Positions 13,280 through 21,485 of a DNA stretch of 28,055 bases are shown piece by piece. The stretch covers positions 1-28,055 of the forward strand of contig JBEKSX010000034.1 of the NCBI GenBank assembly GCA_049516635.1, in the 5' to 3' direction. The first letter of the stretch is position 1; every line of letters begins with the position of its first letter. A program made the position numbers and the translations under genes. Below the pieces are notes generated by a model. The model did not search any database. It was not told the DNA's origin and saw nothing but the letters and a program-made list of their open reading frames with translations. This DNA is from JBEKSX01 sp049516635. GTDB lineage: Bacteria > Bacteroidota > Ignavibacteria > Tepidaquicellales > OLB5.

Positions 13280-15025
13280 TTAATAACCTACCGCTTCCCC
13301 GTATCCTCTTCTATCCGCATGCCCGTAGTATTGGTGTGTATCCCAGTTAATAAGTATAGCAGATACATTCCCGTAATCATGCACTCTGGTTAATACATGT
13401 CCTTTTGCGGTCAGTTCAGCTATTAATGTGCTATCGAAGGCACCAGATTCATACTGAACATATTCGGGATACCATTGGTGATGAAATCTGGGTTTATCGA
13501 CAGCAATGTTAAGGGGCAGCTTAAAATCTATTACATTCAATATTGTTTCAAACACCGCTGTAATTATCTTTCCTCCGCCCGGAGAACCGAGAATCATCAG
13601 CGGCTTACCGTCCTTTAGTAAGATCGTGGGGGTCATTGAGCTTAGCATTCGTTTGTTCGGTTGAATGGAATTTGCTACATCACCTATTAAGCCAAACATA
13701 TTCGGTTCACCCGGTTTCGATGAGAAATCATCCATCTCATCATTAAGAAGAAATCCTGCCCCATCAACAACAACGAATGAACCGTAGAGATTATTCAAAG
13801 TGGTCGTAACGCTGACCATATTGCCATCCTTGTCAATAACGGAATAATGTGTGGTCTGATCGCTTTCTTTATAGAAAGTTGAGAGTCCCGGTTTTATTGT
13901 GTTCGAAGGAGATGAGGTATCGGCTATCGACTTGCGTCTTTCTTTGGCATATTGCTTGCTCAGAAGATCCTGGGTTCTTACATCATAAAAATCTGGGTCT
14001 CCCATATATTCACTCCGGTCAGCATAGACACGCTTCATAGATTCGATCAGTGCGTGCAGGTACCATCCGTAATCTTCTTTTTTTGATGTATCAGGAATAG
14101 GGTCATGTTCTATCATATTGAGAAGGATACCCAGCGAAATACCTCCGCTGCTAGGCGGAGCCATAGAATAAACATCGTAACCTTTATAATTTACCATGAC
14201 AGGCTTCCGCTCGACGGGTTGATAATTGAGAAGGTCCTCCTGCGTTATCAATCCCCCGTTATTTTTCATCTCTCTCTCTATAAGCTCTGCAGTTGTACCT
14301 TTGTAGAACCCGTCAGTCCCGTTATCCATGATAAGCTTTAGTGTGTTAGCAAGATCTTTCTGTACGAAGAGTTCCCCGCCAAAAAAATTTTCCCTTACTC
14401 TCGTGAATATCTTTTTTGTACCAGGAAATTTTGTGAAATGTTCATGTTCGGCATTCAGTGATTCTGCGAATTCGGGTTCTATCTCAAATCCGTTTTCGGC
14501 ATAATCTATTGCAGTCTGCATTACTTCACTTCGTGACATGGTTCCGTATTTTTCCAGAGCATAAAGCATCCCAGCAACCGAACCGGGAACACCGGCAGAC
14601 AGATGCCCGAACTGGCTCTTATCCGGTATAAAATTTCCTTTGTTATCGAGGAACATATCCTTATAGGCAGCTGATGGTGCCTTTTCCCTGAAATCTATCG
14701 AAGTGATTGTATCCTTCGTCCTGATGAGCATGAATCCCCCGCCCCCGATATTTCCTGCCTGCGGATATGTAACGGCGAGTACAAATCCTACTGCGACCGC
14801 GGCATCTACCGCATTCCCGCCTTTTTTGAGTATTTCCAATCCCACCCTTGAAGCATACTTACCGGCAGAGACGACCATACCGCTGTTACCGCTGACATCG
14901 GAACTGTAATTAATATAATTTACCCGTCTGGGATCGCGGAGAGGATTATTGAAATATGAAGCGTAATATAGGAATACTACCAGAAGCCCTAAAACAACAT
15001 AGACACCTAGATTTCTTCTGATCAT
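13280..15025 (-). CDS. ggt: Gamma-glutamyltransferase
   Basis: GGT is an exported N-terminal-nucleophile hydrolase that removes the gamma-glutamyl group from glutathione and related compounds. The 581-residue proenzyme self-cleaves before a threonine. The site here is DQ|TTHYSVIDKDGN, with Thr391 as the nucleophile and its neighbour Thr392. Other visible motifs are the GNIGGGGFML stretch near residue 96 and SMTPTILLKDGKPLMILGSPGGGKI in the small subunit, with the oxyanion-hole glycines. A single hydrophobic segment (about residues 8-26) anchors or exports it. Its ATG directly abuts the stop of the upstream MCE gene (TAA|ATG), so translation is probably coupled. Confidence 0.96.
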   Translation of the reverse strand: MIRRNLGVYVVLGLLVVFLYYASYFNNPLRDPRRVNYINYSSDVSGNSGMVVSAGKYASRVGLEILKKGGNAVDAAVAVGFVLAVTYPQAGNIGGGGFMLIRTKDTITSIDFREKAPSAAYKDMFLDNKGNFIPDKSQFGHLSAGVPGSVAGMLYALEKYGTMSRSEVMQTAIDYAENGFEIEPEFAESLNAEHEHFTKFPGTKKIFTRVRENFFGGELFVQKDLANTLKLIMDNGTDGFYKGTTAELIEREMKNNGGLITQEDLLNYQPVERKPVMVNYKGYDVYSMAPPSSGGISLGILLNMIEHDPIPDTSKKEDYGWYLHALIESMKRVYADRSEYMGDPDFYDVRTQDLLSKQYAKERRKSIADTSSPSNTIKPGLSTFYKESDQTTHYSVIDKDGNMVSVTTTLNNLYGSFVVVDGAGFLLNDEMDDFSSKPGEPNMFGLIGDVANSIQPNKRMLSSMTPTILLKDGKPLMILGSPGGGKIITAVFETILNVIDFKLPLNIAVDKPRFHHQWYPEYVQYESGAFDSTLIAELTAKGHVLTRVHDYGNVSAILINWDTHQYYGHADRRGYGEAVGY

Positions 15026-15928
15026 TTAGAATATTCTAAGCTTGATTCCTTTATCTTTTATTTCTTTGATCAGCTTGTCGATGCTTATTACTGTTTTGTT
15101 CAGATTATTGTAAAGCTCATCATCGGTCATAAGCTTTCCCACTGTCGAACTCGTATCCGTTACATACTGGTTCAGGTTCACAGTCAATGAATCGAGGCGT
15201 TTTGTAAGCACTTTGATGTCACCCAGTGTTTCCTTCAGCTCAGGCTTAGTATCCGTTAATGTAATATCCATATTCTCTGCAAGTAAATTTAACTCCGAGG
15301 TAAGCTGCTTAAGATTAGAGCGGTTCTCATCTATCATCGAGTTGAGATTCCTTGAGGCAGAGTTGAAATTACTTGCAGTACCTCTGATATTTGCTTTCAG
15401 ATTCTCGTCACCGGCAATGTCATTTACGTTTTCAATCACCTCATGCAGGTCTCCTATGGTATGATTTAGTTTCTCGCTGAATTCTTTTATATCATCGCTG
15501 ATGGTATTCATCGAAGAGATGAGAGTCACGATATCTGTCGATTTAATTCCTGCCAGGGGTTTTGTAATATCTGCTGTTTCCAGGCTTTTACCCGGTTTGA
15601 CCAGTATTTGTTTACCACTCATCAATTCTATCATAGCCACTGAAATTGAGTAATCTTTTTTTAGTATCACATCTTTGGCAAGATTGAATGATACTTTGAC
15701 CGAGTCGCCCTCAAGCTCGATGCTGCTGACCTTTCCCTTATTGACTCCGTTAACGCCAACCGGATCACCTACTTTCAGCCCGTTTACATCCGGAAAGTAT
15801 ACCACAAGGTCATTGGTTTGAATTCCAATCTTGTAATCTTTGAGGAATGAAACTCCGTATAATAAAATTATAATCGAAACAACCACAGTAATCCCTACTC
15901 TTAAATAATATTTCTTATCACGGTCCAT
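15026..15928 (-). CDS. MlaD/MCE-domain lipid-transport protein
   Basis: The 300-residue product has one N-terminal membrane helix (about residues 9-27) and one MCE domain (about 38-115). The domain carries the YFPDVNGLKVGDPVGVNGVNKGKV motif typical of MlaD-type periplasmic lipid-binding subunits. A long helical, coiled-coil-prone C-terminal region follows, with many heptad-like Leu/Ile positions. MCE proteins form hexameric rings or tubes that pass phospholipids between membranes, usually driven by MlaE/MlaF permease and ATPase partners. Neither partner is next to it here, so it must pair with subunits encoded elsewhere or work with a different system. It lies between greA (18 bp) and ggt (0 bp). 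Confidence 0.9.
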   Translation of the reverse strand: MDRDKKYYLRVGITVVVSIIILLYGVSFLKDYKIGIQTNDLVVYFPDVNGLKVGDPVGVNGVNKGKVSSIELEGDSVKVSFNLAKDVILKKDYSISVAMIELMSGKQILVKPGKSLETADITKPLAGIKSTDIVTLISSMNTISDDIKEFSEKLNHTIGDLHEVIENVNDIAGDENLKANIRGTASNFNSASRNLNSMIDENRSNLKQLTSELNLLAENMDITLTDTKPELKETLGDIKVLTKRLDSLTVNLNQYVTDTSSTVGKLMTDDELYNNLNKTVISIDKLIKEIKDKGIKLRIF

Positions 15929-15946
15929 ATAATTGTATAAAAACTT

Positions 15947-16429
15947 TTATTTGTAAATATCGAGTATTTTATATTTGATCAATCCTGCAGGCACGTTCAG
16001 CTCTATATGGTCATTAATTTTCTTCCCGAGCAGAAGTTTTCCTAAAGGAGAAGTAACCGATATTTTGTCAAGATCAAGGTCCGCTTCTTCAGGCGAAACA
16101 AGCTTATAGGTAAATTCCTCCTTTGTTCCAAGGTCTAAGAGTTTTACATTGTGAAGAATATAGATCTTGTCATCCGGCATATCGCTCGCTGAAATGATCT
16201 TCACCCGCGCAAGCATTTCCACATACCTATGTATCTTCATCTCCAGATGCTCCTGCTCGAGCTTCGCGGCATCATATTCCGAATTCTCGCTAAGGTCTCC
16301 GTGTGAGCGTGCTTCGGCTATCTTTTCGGCTACAATCTTTCTGCCGTTCACTTTCAGGTCGTTAAGCTCGGTCTCAAGTTCGTGCAGCCTTTCTTTGGTC
16401 AGGTATACATACCCGGTTTTAGAATCCAT
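15947..16429 (-). CDS. greA: Transcription elongation factor GreA
   Basis: GreA enters the secondary channel of RNA polymerase and stimulates cleavage of backtracked RNA. The 160-residue length is standard. The N-terminal coiled coil ends in the tip RSHGDLSENSEY, with the acidic residues Asp45 and Glu48 that coordinate the catalytic magnesium. The C-terminal FKBP-like globular domain (about residues 85-158) ends with the usual LGKLLLGKKINDHIELNVPAG type of sequence. Its start codon overlaps the ribBA stop by one base (TAATG), so translation is likely coupled, while the two functions are unrelated. Confidence 0.95.
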   Translation of the reverse strand: MDSKTGYVYLTKERLHELETELNDLKVNGRKIVAEKIAEARSHGDLSENSEYDAAKLEQEHLEMKIHRYVEMLARVKIISASDMPDDKIYILHNVKLLDLGTKEEFTYKLVSPEEADLDLDKISVTSPLGKLLLGKKINDHIELNVPAGLIKYKILDIYK

Positions 16430-17658
16430 TAGTTCTCCTGATTTTTTTTAACAAATAATAAATGACCCAGTTTATCACGTTTGGTTAATAAATATTTCTC
16501 GTTTATCGAATTAGAAGGCACCTCTATCGGAAGGCGTTTCACTATCTCAAGCCCGTAACCCTGCAATCCCACAACCTTTTTGGGATTATTTGTGAGTAAA
16601 AGCATCTTCCTCACGCCTAGGCTCCTGAGTATCTGCGCTCCAATTCCGTAATCCCGCAGGTCTGCTTTAAAGCCGAGTATTTCATTGGCTTCCACTGTAT
16701 CCTTGCCTTCATCCTGCAGTTTATAGGCTTTAAGCTTATTAGCCAGCCCGATACCGCGTCCTTCCTGTCTCATATAAAGCAATACCCCGTTCCCTTCGTT
16801 TTCGATGATTTCCAGTGATTTCAAAAACTGGTCCTGGCAGTCGCAGCGGAGAGAGCCTAACAGGTCGCCTGTCAAGCATTCAGAGTGCACCCGAACAATG
16901 ATAGGTTTCTCAGGATCAATATCACCCTTAACAAGTGCGAAATGTTCCTTGTTATCCAGCAGGCTCCTGAACAGGTGTAAACGGAATTCGCCGTGCTTCG
17001 TAGGAAGAAAAACATCAACTATCTTTTCTATAAGATTTTCTCTTTGCAGCCTGTAGTCTATCAGGTCCTGAATAGTGATGAGCTTCAGGTTATTTTTCTT
17101 AGCAATTTCAATCAGTTCAGGCAGACGCGCCATCTCACCTTCTTTATTAATAATTTCACACAGAACACCCCCAGGATAGAGCCCCGCCATAATTGCAAGG
17201 TCAACAGTTGCTTCCGTATGTCCTGCCCGCCTTAAAACCCCGCCTTTTACCGCTTTCAACGGGAAAACGTGACCCGGTCTGCCGAGATCATCGGGATGTG
17301 TATTTTTATTCAATAATGCCTTGATGGTTTTATTCCTGTCCGATGCCGATATACCGGTTGTGGTACCGAATCTGTAATCCACGCTGATCGTAAATGCAGT
17401 CTCGTGCAACGCGGTATTGACGCTTGTCATCATACCGAGCTTAAGCTCATTCAATCTTTCTTCTTCCATAGGCACGCATATCAGCCCGCCCGCATTCTTT
17501 ATCAGGAAATTTACAAGCTGCTGGGAACACTTTTCCGCAGCGAATATCATATCGCCTTCATTCTCACGGTCTTCATCATCTACAACAATGACGACCTTGC
17601 CTTTTTTGAAATCCTGAATTGCAGAATCTATCGTACTAAATTTGAATTTTTCACTCAT
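16429..17658 (-). CDS. ribBA: Bifunctional riboflavin biosynthesis protein RibBA
   Basis: The N-terminal half (about residues 1-200) is 3,4-dihydroxy-2-butanone-4-phosphate synthase, which converts ribulose 5-phosphate; its acidic metal loop VDDEDRENEGDMI and the RAGHTEATVDLAIMAG site are visible. The C-terminal half is GTP cyclohydrolase II, with zinc cysteines in HSECLTGDLLGSLRCDCQDQF and the RQEGRGIGL motif. Together they supply both riboflavin precursors. I chose the ATG at 17658 (MSEKFKFSTIDS). The longer frame from 17700 adds 14 residues unlike the family, encoded over a hairpin. No FMN riboswitch is recognisable in the short leader. The stop overlaps the greA start. Confidence 0.95.
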   Translation of the reverse strand: MSEKFKFSTIDSAIQDFKKGKVVIVVDDEDRENEGDMIFAAEKCSQQLVNFLIKNAGGLICVPMEEERLNELKLGMMTSVNTALHETAFTISVDYRFGTTTGISASDRNKTIKALLNKNTHPDDLGRPGHVFPLKAVKGGVLRRAGHTEATVDLAIMAGLYPGGVLCEIINKEGEMARLPELIEIAKKNNLKLITIQDLIDYRLQRENLIEKIVDVFLPTKHGEFRLHLFRSLLDNKEHFALVKGDIDPEKPIIVRVHSECLTGDLLGSLRCDCQDQFLKSLEIIENEGNGVLLYMRQEGRGIGLANKLKAYKLQDEGKDTVEANEILGFKADLRDYGIGAQILRSLGVRKMLLLTNNPKKVVGLQGYGLEIVKRLPIEVPSNSINEKYLLTKRDKLGHLLFVKKNQEN

Positions 17659-17675
17659 ATCAATATAAATAAATA

Positions 17676-17697
17676 TGGTGGCTCTCGTGTGCCACCA
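17676..17697. promoter_or_regulatory. Hairpin in the ribBA leader
   Basis: TGGTGGC and GCCACCA form a 7-bp stem with an 8-base loop in the 71-bp gap between yajC and ribBA. It covers the extra 14 codons of the longer ribBA frame, which argues for the shorter start. A second stem, GCAGG/CCTGC (17701-17718), lies next to it and, read toward the minus strand, follows the yajC stop. Attenuator or partial terminator roles are possible. Confidence 0.45.
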
Positions 17698-17729
17698 CAC
17701 GCAGGAAATTCAACCTGCAATAAAAAATT

Positions 17730-18050
17730 TTAATTCTTTTCTTCGGGTGTTAAACCTATGATCGTAGCTATAGCGCTGCGTTCAATTTTTATCTTAGTAT
17801 TATCTGCTATCTTCATAAGAACAGTTTTATCTTCCAATCCTTCAACCGTACCATGTATACCGCCTGATGTAACTACCCTGTCCCCTTTCTTTATCGATTC
17901 CAAAAGCTTCTGTTTTTCTTTCTGTCTCCTCTGCTGGGGCCTTAAGATCAGGAAATAAAATACGGCTATTATTAATACAAACGGAAGCAGTGAACCAATG
18001 ATTCCCGCTGTACCGTCACTCTGCTGCAGCAAAAAAATTAATTTTATCAA
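17730..18050 (-). CDS. yajC: Sec translocon accessory protein YajC
   Basis: YajC is a small inner-membrane protein that associates with SecDF-YidC. The 106-residue product has a single membrane helix (about residues 18-36), then the family signature FYFLILRPQQRRQKEKQKLL. A compact basic cytoplasmic domain follows with GDRVVTSGGIHGTVEGLEDKTV. Gene order tgt-yajC on the same strand is common in bacteria and supports the call. The start may vary by a few codons because the leader lacks a strong Shine-Dalgarno. Confidence 0.95.
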   Translation of the reverse strand: MIKLIFLLQQSDGTAGIIGSLLPFVLIIAVFYFLILRPQQRRQKEKQKLLESIKKGDRVVTSGGIHGTVEGLEDKTVLMKIADNTKIKIERSAIATIIGLTPEEKN

Positions 18051-18142
18051 GTAGTTTTAACCTTTCTTATGTTTATTAAATAATATTATAATATATCTAA
18101 ATCCTTTAATTATTCATTTCATACTCATTCTTTACTACCTAT

Positions 18143-19276
18143 TCAACCTCTGCCCTCTGAATTATATTTCTGAAGGAAAGAACTCTTGAATTCCAAAAAC
18201 CGGTTCTCCAGTACCGCTGTCCGGGCATCTTCCATAAGCTTTGTGTAAAACCGCAGGTTATGGATAGTAGCAAGCTGGGCTCCCAATATCTCATCACTCA
18301 TGAACAGGTGCCTCAGGTACGCAACCGAGAAATTCTTCGAAGTATAGCTATCGGTTTCAGTATCAGGTGATTCAAAGTTAAGCTTATTTTCAAGATTTTT
18401 CAATCTCAATTTACCATTCGTGGTAAATAACGTCGCATTCCGGGCATTTCTTGTAGGCATCACACAATCGAACATATCCACTCCTCTTTCAATCGCATTC
18501 AGCAGGTCTTCGGGAGTACCCACTCCCATCAGGTAGCGTGGCTTTTCCTCGAGCATGAGACCTGTTGTGTATTCAACTACATCATACATCTCACCATTCT
18601 CTTCACCTACCGCCAGACCTCCGATTGCATAACCGTCAAAATCAAGCTCAATTATATCCTCAACCGATTGTTTCCTCAGGTCTTTATATATCGAACCCTG
18701 TATTATTCCGAATAAAAACTGCGGAAAACCATACAGCGTTTCCGTTCTATCAAATTCAGTTTTGCTCTTCTTCGCCCAGTTCGTTGTAAGCTTTACAGAC
18801 TCTTTCACTTTTTCAAATTCAGCAGGATTTTCGAGGCACTCATCGAGAACCATCATAATATCGGAACCTATGGCTCTCTGGATATTAATCACTTTTTCGG
18901 GAGTAAAGTTATGCGTGCTTCCATCAATATGCGATCTAAACTCAACTCCATCATCATAAACCTTCCTTAACCCCGATAAACTGAACACCTGGAACCCCCC
19001 GCTATCAGTGAGAATAGGTTTTTCCCAGCCCATGAAGTTATGCAGTCCTTTCGCTTTATGAAGCACTTCTTCTCCCGGTCTGAGGTAAAGATGGTAGGTG
19101 TTACCGAGTACTATCTTGACCCCTATCTCATCAAGCTCTCTGGGTTCGATGGCTTTAACGGTTGCCTGTGTACCTACGGGCATAAAAATAGGAGTTTGGA
19201 AAGTCCCGTGAGCGGTATTGACCTCACAAACTCTTGCCTTTGAATCTTTATCTTTTGAAAGAACCTTAAAGAACAT
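18143..19276 (-). CDS. tgt: Queuine tRNA-ribosyltransferase Tgt, zinc-site cysteines replaced
   Basis: Tgt exchanges guanine 34 for preQ1 in tRNA-Asp, -Asn, -His and -Tyr. The 377-residue protein has the full TIM-barrel: Asp91 in TDSGGFQVFSLS, the GYAIGGLAVGEE loop, RYLMGVGTPEDL, and the nucleophile Asp270 in DMFDCVMPTRNARN. The usual structural zinc site is CxCxxC plus a His 26 residues on. Here the cysteine positions are Thr308, Ser310 and Ser313 (sequence TETDSYTSKNFSVAYLRHLF), while the partner His339 in TIHNLRFY is kept. The frame and codons are unambiguous. The protein probably folds without zinc at this site. It is followed by yajC. Confidence 0.95.
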   Translation of the reverse strand: MFFKVLSKDKDSKARVCEVNTAHGTFQTPIFMPVGTQATVKAIEPRELDEIGVKIVLGNTYHLYLRPGEEVLHKAKGLHNFMGWEKPILTDSGGFQVFSLSGLRKVYDDGVEFRSHIDGSTHNFTPEKVINIQRAIGSDIMMVLDECLENPAEFEKVKESVKLTTNWAKKSKTEFDRTETLYGFPQFLFGIIQGSIYKDLRKQSVEDIIELDFDGYAIGGLAVGEENGEMYDVVEYTTGLMLEEKPRYLMGVGTPEDLLNAIERGVDMFDCVMPTRNARNATLFTTNGKLRLKNLENKLNFESPDTETDSYTSKNFSVAYLRHLFMSDEILGAQLATIHNLRFYTKLMEDARTAVLENRFLEFKSSFLQKYNSEGRG

Positions 19277-19296
19277 GTTTTATCCGTTCTTTATGA

Positions 19297-19304
19297 CAAA
19301 AATA
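19297..19304 (-). promoter_or_regulatory. Bacteroidota-type -7 box upstream of tgt
   Basis: Read on the minus strand, TATTTTTG matches TAnnTTTG exactly about 20 bp before the tgt start. ATTG (3 of 4 to the TTTG -33 box) lies 20 bp further upstream. This suggests tgt-yajC and downstream genes can be transcribed independently of nnr-vanZ. Confidence 0.45.
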
Positions 19305-19395
19305 GCTAATAATCATAAGATAAGCAATTTAGAAGAAAAGTGGTGAATTTTCATTACTGCACATCACATGTCATTCCGGTTGGAATCGAACGGAT

Positions 19396-19797
19396 TTATG
19401 AATCCATATTGTTTTTCCTAAACAAATTCCACTTCTTCGATAGATAATGCTTTATTATCAAAACCATAATCACAGCTCCAGCGGAGTCCGAAAGCCAGTC
19501 GAAGAAATCACAATCCCGGTTCGGTACAAAATACTGGTGGAACTCATCTGATGCTCCATATAATGATGAAAAAAGAACCGTTATCAACAAAGCATGTTTT
19601 ACCAGAGCCGGGAATTTATTCTGATGGATTATAGAAATGTAACACAGTGCTGCCAGTAAACCGTAAATCCCTATATGAACAAGTTTATCTGCATTAACTA
19701 TCGGAACGACAGGATAAACATCTGCTGGAAAACTGGATTCAGTAAAGATGGCTGCCAGCCAAAAAATAAAGAGGAAATGATATTTGAAAAACTTCAT
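19396..19797 (-). CDS. VanZ-like family membrane protein
   Basis: The 133-residue protein has four hydrophobic segments and the VanZ-like signature: ADKLVHIGIYGLLA around residues 36-49, and LYGASDEFHQYFVPNRDCDFFDWLSDSAGA around residues 79-108, with its conserved Asp/Glu/His/Arg. The family is named after the teicoplanin-resistance accessory VanZ, but most members, including this short type, are of unknown role in the envelope. Its ATG overlaps the nnr stop (ATGA), which indicates translational coupling. Confidence 0.85.
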   Translation of the reverse strand: MKFFKYHFLFIFWLAAIFTESSFPADVYPVVPIVNADKLVHIGIYGLLAALCYISIIHQNKFPALVKHALLITVLFSSLYGASDEFHQYFVPNRDCDFFDWLSDSAGAVIMVLIIKHYLSKKWNLFRKNNMDS

Positions 19798-21383
19798 GAA
19801 AGGATATATGTGACTGCCTTAGGTATTAAACTCATAATGTCCTGGGGTGAAGCGGATTGTTTGTTGCCCGATTTCTGAGCATACATATCTGCGCAAAGAC
19901 CGTGCAGATAATTCCCGCACACAAGAGCAGCATAAGCATCTTTGGTTTGAGAAAAAATGGAAGTGATAATTCCGGACAGCAGGTCGCCTGAACCCGCTAC
20001 GGCAAGGGTCTCGTTGCCAGATGAATTGATATATACCTCACCGTTAGTGAGGCAGCTGAACGTTGTTTCGGATTTCAATGCAATGTTCACATTGAATTCA
20101 TCGGCAAAATGACGAACAAGGTCATATCGCATGGACCTGATCGCTTTTATCTCCACGTTTGTCAATCGGGAAAACTCACCCAGGTGAGGCGTAAGGATTA
20201 TTTGATTTTTAAATTTTCTGTTCTTCAGCACTGATATATCGTTTGCAAGCAGGGTAAGCCCGTCCGCATCTAATACCATATTCTTGCTGCAATTCCGGAT
20301 AACATCCAGTACAAATCCTCCGGTGTCCGCGTTAGTCGAAATGCCGGGACCCAGAAGCACGGTATCAGCCCAGTCAACTCTTTTCTTCAACTTATCCCAC
20401 TGTCCGCTCTTGATGGTTCCCTCATCGGTTTCTTCAAGCTCCACGGTCATAACTTCATACAGCTTTCTGTTGAATACATTGCTGATACCTTTGGGTATGG
20501 CGGCAACTACCCCGCCTGCACCGGACCTGAGAGCTGAGGTCGCGCTCATCGCAACTGCCCCCGAAAGTCCCCTCGAACCGCCGATAATAAGTACCTTACC
20601 GTTAACATATTTGTAAGAGGACTTTTTTCGTCTCGGGAAGAGCTCCTTTACGTCGGGTAATTCTACATAATGTTTCTTGAACGAGTTATGTTCATCTAAG
20701 AAATTATCCGTTACACCTATCGGCACAATCACGAGCCTGCCTGAGTTCTCCTTACCTTCATCGAAAAGAAGCTCTGATTTGCAGGTCCCCATAGAAATAG
20801 TCATATCGGCTTTTACAACAGGGTTTAAATCCGGTTCACCCGTTATGCCGGATGGTACATCGACCGAAATAATTTTTATATCAGGATGTTTCGCCTTCAT
20901 CCTGTTCAACGACTCTATAACGGACGAAAATTTCTCGTCAAGTTTCCCCTTAATGCCGGTTCCTAAAATTGCATCTATAATGATAAGCTTGCTTTTTCTG
21001 TTCAGCCTTGAAACGAACGATACGAAATTCGGATATTCAACGAACTTAAGCATGTTATCATTTTCCGATATGAGCCTGTTCAGTATATCATAATTTATCA
21101 ATGCATCCCCCTTTAGCGATGAAGGGTCCGCAAGAAGAACAACTTTCACAGGAATATTATTTACAACAAAGTGCCTTGCCAGCGTAAAACCGTCACCTGC
21201 ATTGTTTCCTTTTCCGCAAATGACATAAATTTCATAATCCGCTATACCGGGAAACCCCGTCATTAATACTCTGGCAAAATTCTTTCCCGCATTTTCCATA
21301 AGGACGATCGACGGAACTTTCTCCGTTTCGATTATCTGTTTCTCAAGCTGCCTTATTTCATCGAATGTAAATACCGATTTCAT
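19794..21383 (-). CDS. nnr: Bifunctional NAD(P)H-hydrate repair enzyme (epimerase/dehydratase)
   Basis: The 529-residue protein fuses two repair activities for hydrated, inactive NADH and NADPH. The N-terminal NnrE (YjeF-N) domain, about residues 1-215, epimerises R-NAD(P)HX; its nucleotide loop CGKGNNAGDGF (about residues 55-65) is clear. The C-terminal NnrD (ribokinase-like YjeF-C) domain, about 230-525, is the ADP- or ATP-dependent dehydratase, with GSRGLSGAVAMSATSALRSG, VLDADGLTLL, LTPHLGEFSRL and the catalytic VAGSGDLLSGI. The order and length match E. coli Nnr. It follows rpe after a strong hairpin and overlaps the VanZ-like gene by 4 bp. Confidence 0.95.
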   Translation of the reverse strand: MKSVFTFDEIRQLEKQIIETEKVPSIVLMENAGKNFARVLMTGFPGIADYEIYVICGKGNNAGDGFTLARHFVVNNIPVKVVLLADPSSLKGDALINYDILNRLISENDNMLKFVEYPNFVSFVSRLNRKSKLIIIDAILGTGIKGKLDEKFSSVIESLNRMKAKHPDIKIISVDVPSGITGEPDLNPVVKADMTISMGTCKSELLFDEGKENSGRLVIVPIGVTDNFLDEHNSFKKHYVELPDVKELFPRRKKSSYKYVNGKVLIIGGSRGLSGAVAMSATSALRSGAGGVVAAIPKGISNVFNRKLYEVMTVELEETDEGTIKSGQWDKLKKRVDWADTVLLGPGISTNADTGGFVLDVIRNCSKNMVLDADGLTLLANDISVLKNRKFKNQIILTPHLGEFSRLTNVEIKAIRSMRYDLVRHFADEFNVNIALKSETTFSCLTNGEVYINSSGNETLAVAGSGDLLSGIITSIFSQTKDAYAALVCGNYLHGLCADMYAQKSGNKQSASPQDIMSLIPKAVTYILS

Positions 21384-21437
21384 TTCATCTTAAAAAAAAT
21401 TTTCTTTTTTTCAGTTCTTTTATTATAGGAACCATTT

Positions 21438-21458
21438 CCCCCCTTTACGAAAGGGGGG
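21438..21458. terminator. Strong GC hairpin between rpe and nnr
   Basis: CCCCCCTTT (21438-21446) pairs with AAAGGGGGG (21450-21458) around a 3-base loop. On the minus strand it lies 28 bp after the rpe stop and about 55 bp before the nnr start. No long T-run follows on that strand, so it may reduce rather than stop readthrough. Confidence 0.6.
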
Positions 21459-21485
21459 TTCTAACCAGTGGTTATAGGTAAAACC

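Noticed and set aside
17659..17700. Upstream extension of RibBA by 14 residues
   Set aside because: The added residues (MWWHTRATIFIYID) do not resemble the family N-terminus and overlap a hairpin; the ATG at 17658 matches family length.
17659..17729. Possible FMN riboswitch before ribBA
   Set aside because: The gap is only about 70 bp and has simple hairpins but none of the conserved RFN-element sequence blocks.
19360..19390. TGTCATTCCGG stretch as a second GTCATTCTGAG-type MITE
   Set aside because: Only the first few bases resemble that family and no complementary right arm is present; at most a short ATTCC/GGAAT hairpin.
20284..21093. Plus-strand frames of 110 and 138 codons opposite nnr
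   Set aside because: Antisense shadows of a complete, well-recognised enzyme; no ribosome binding site or recognisable motif.
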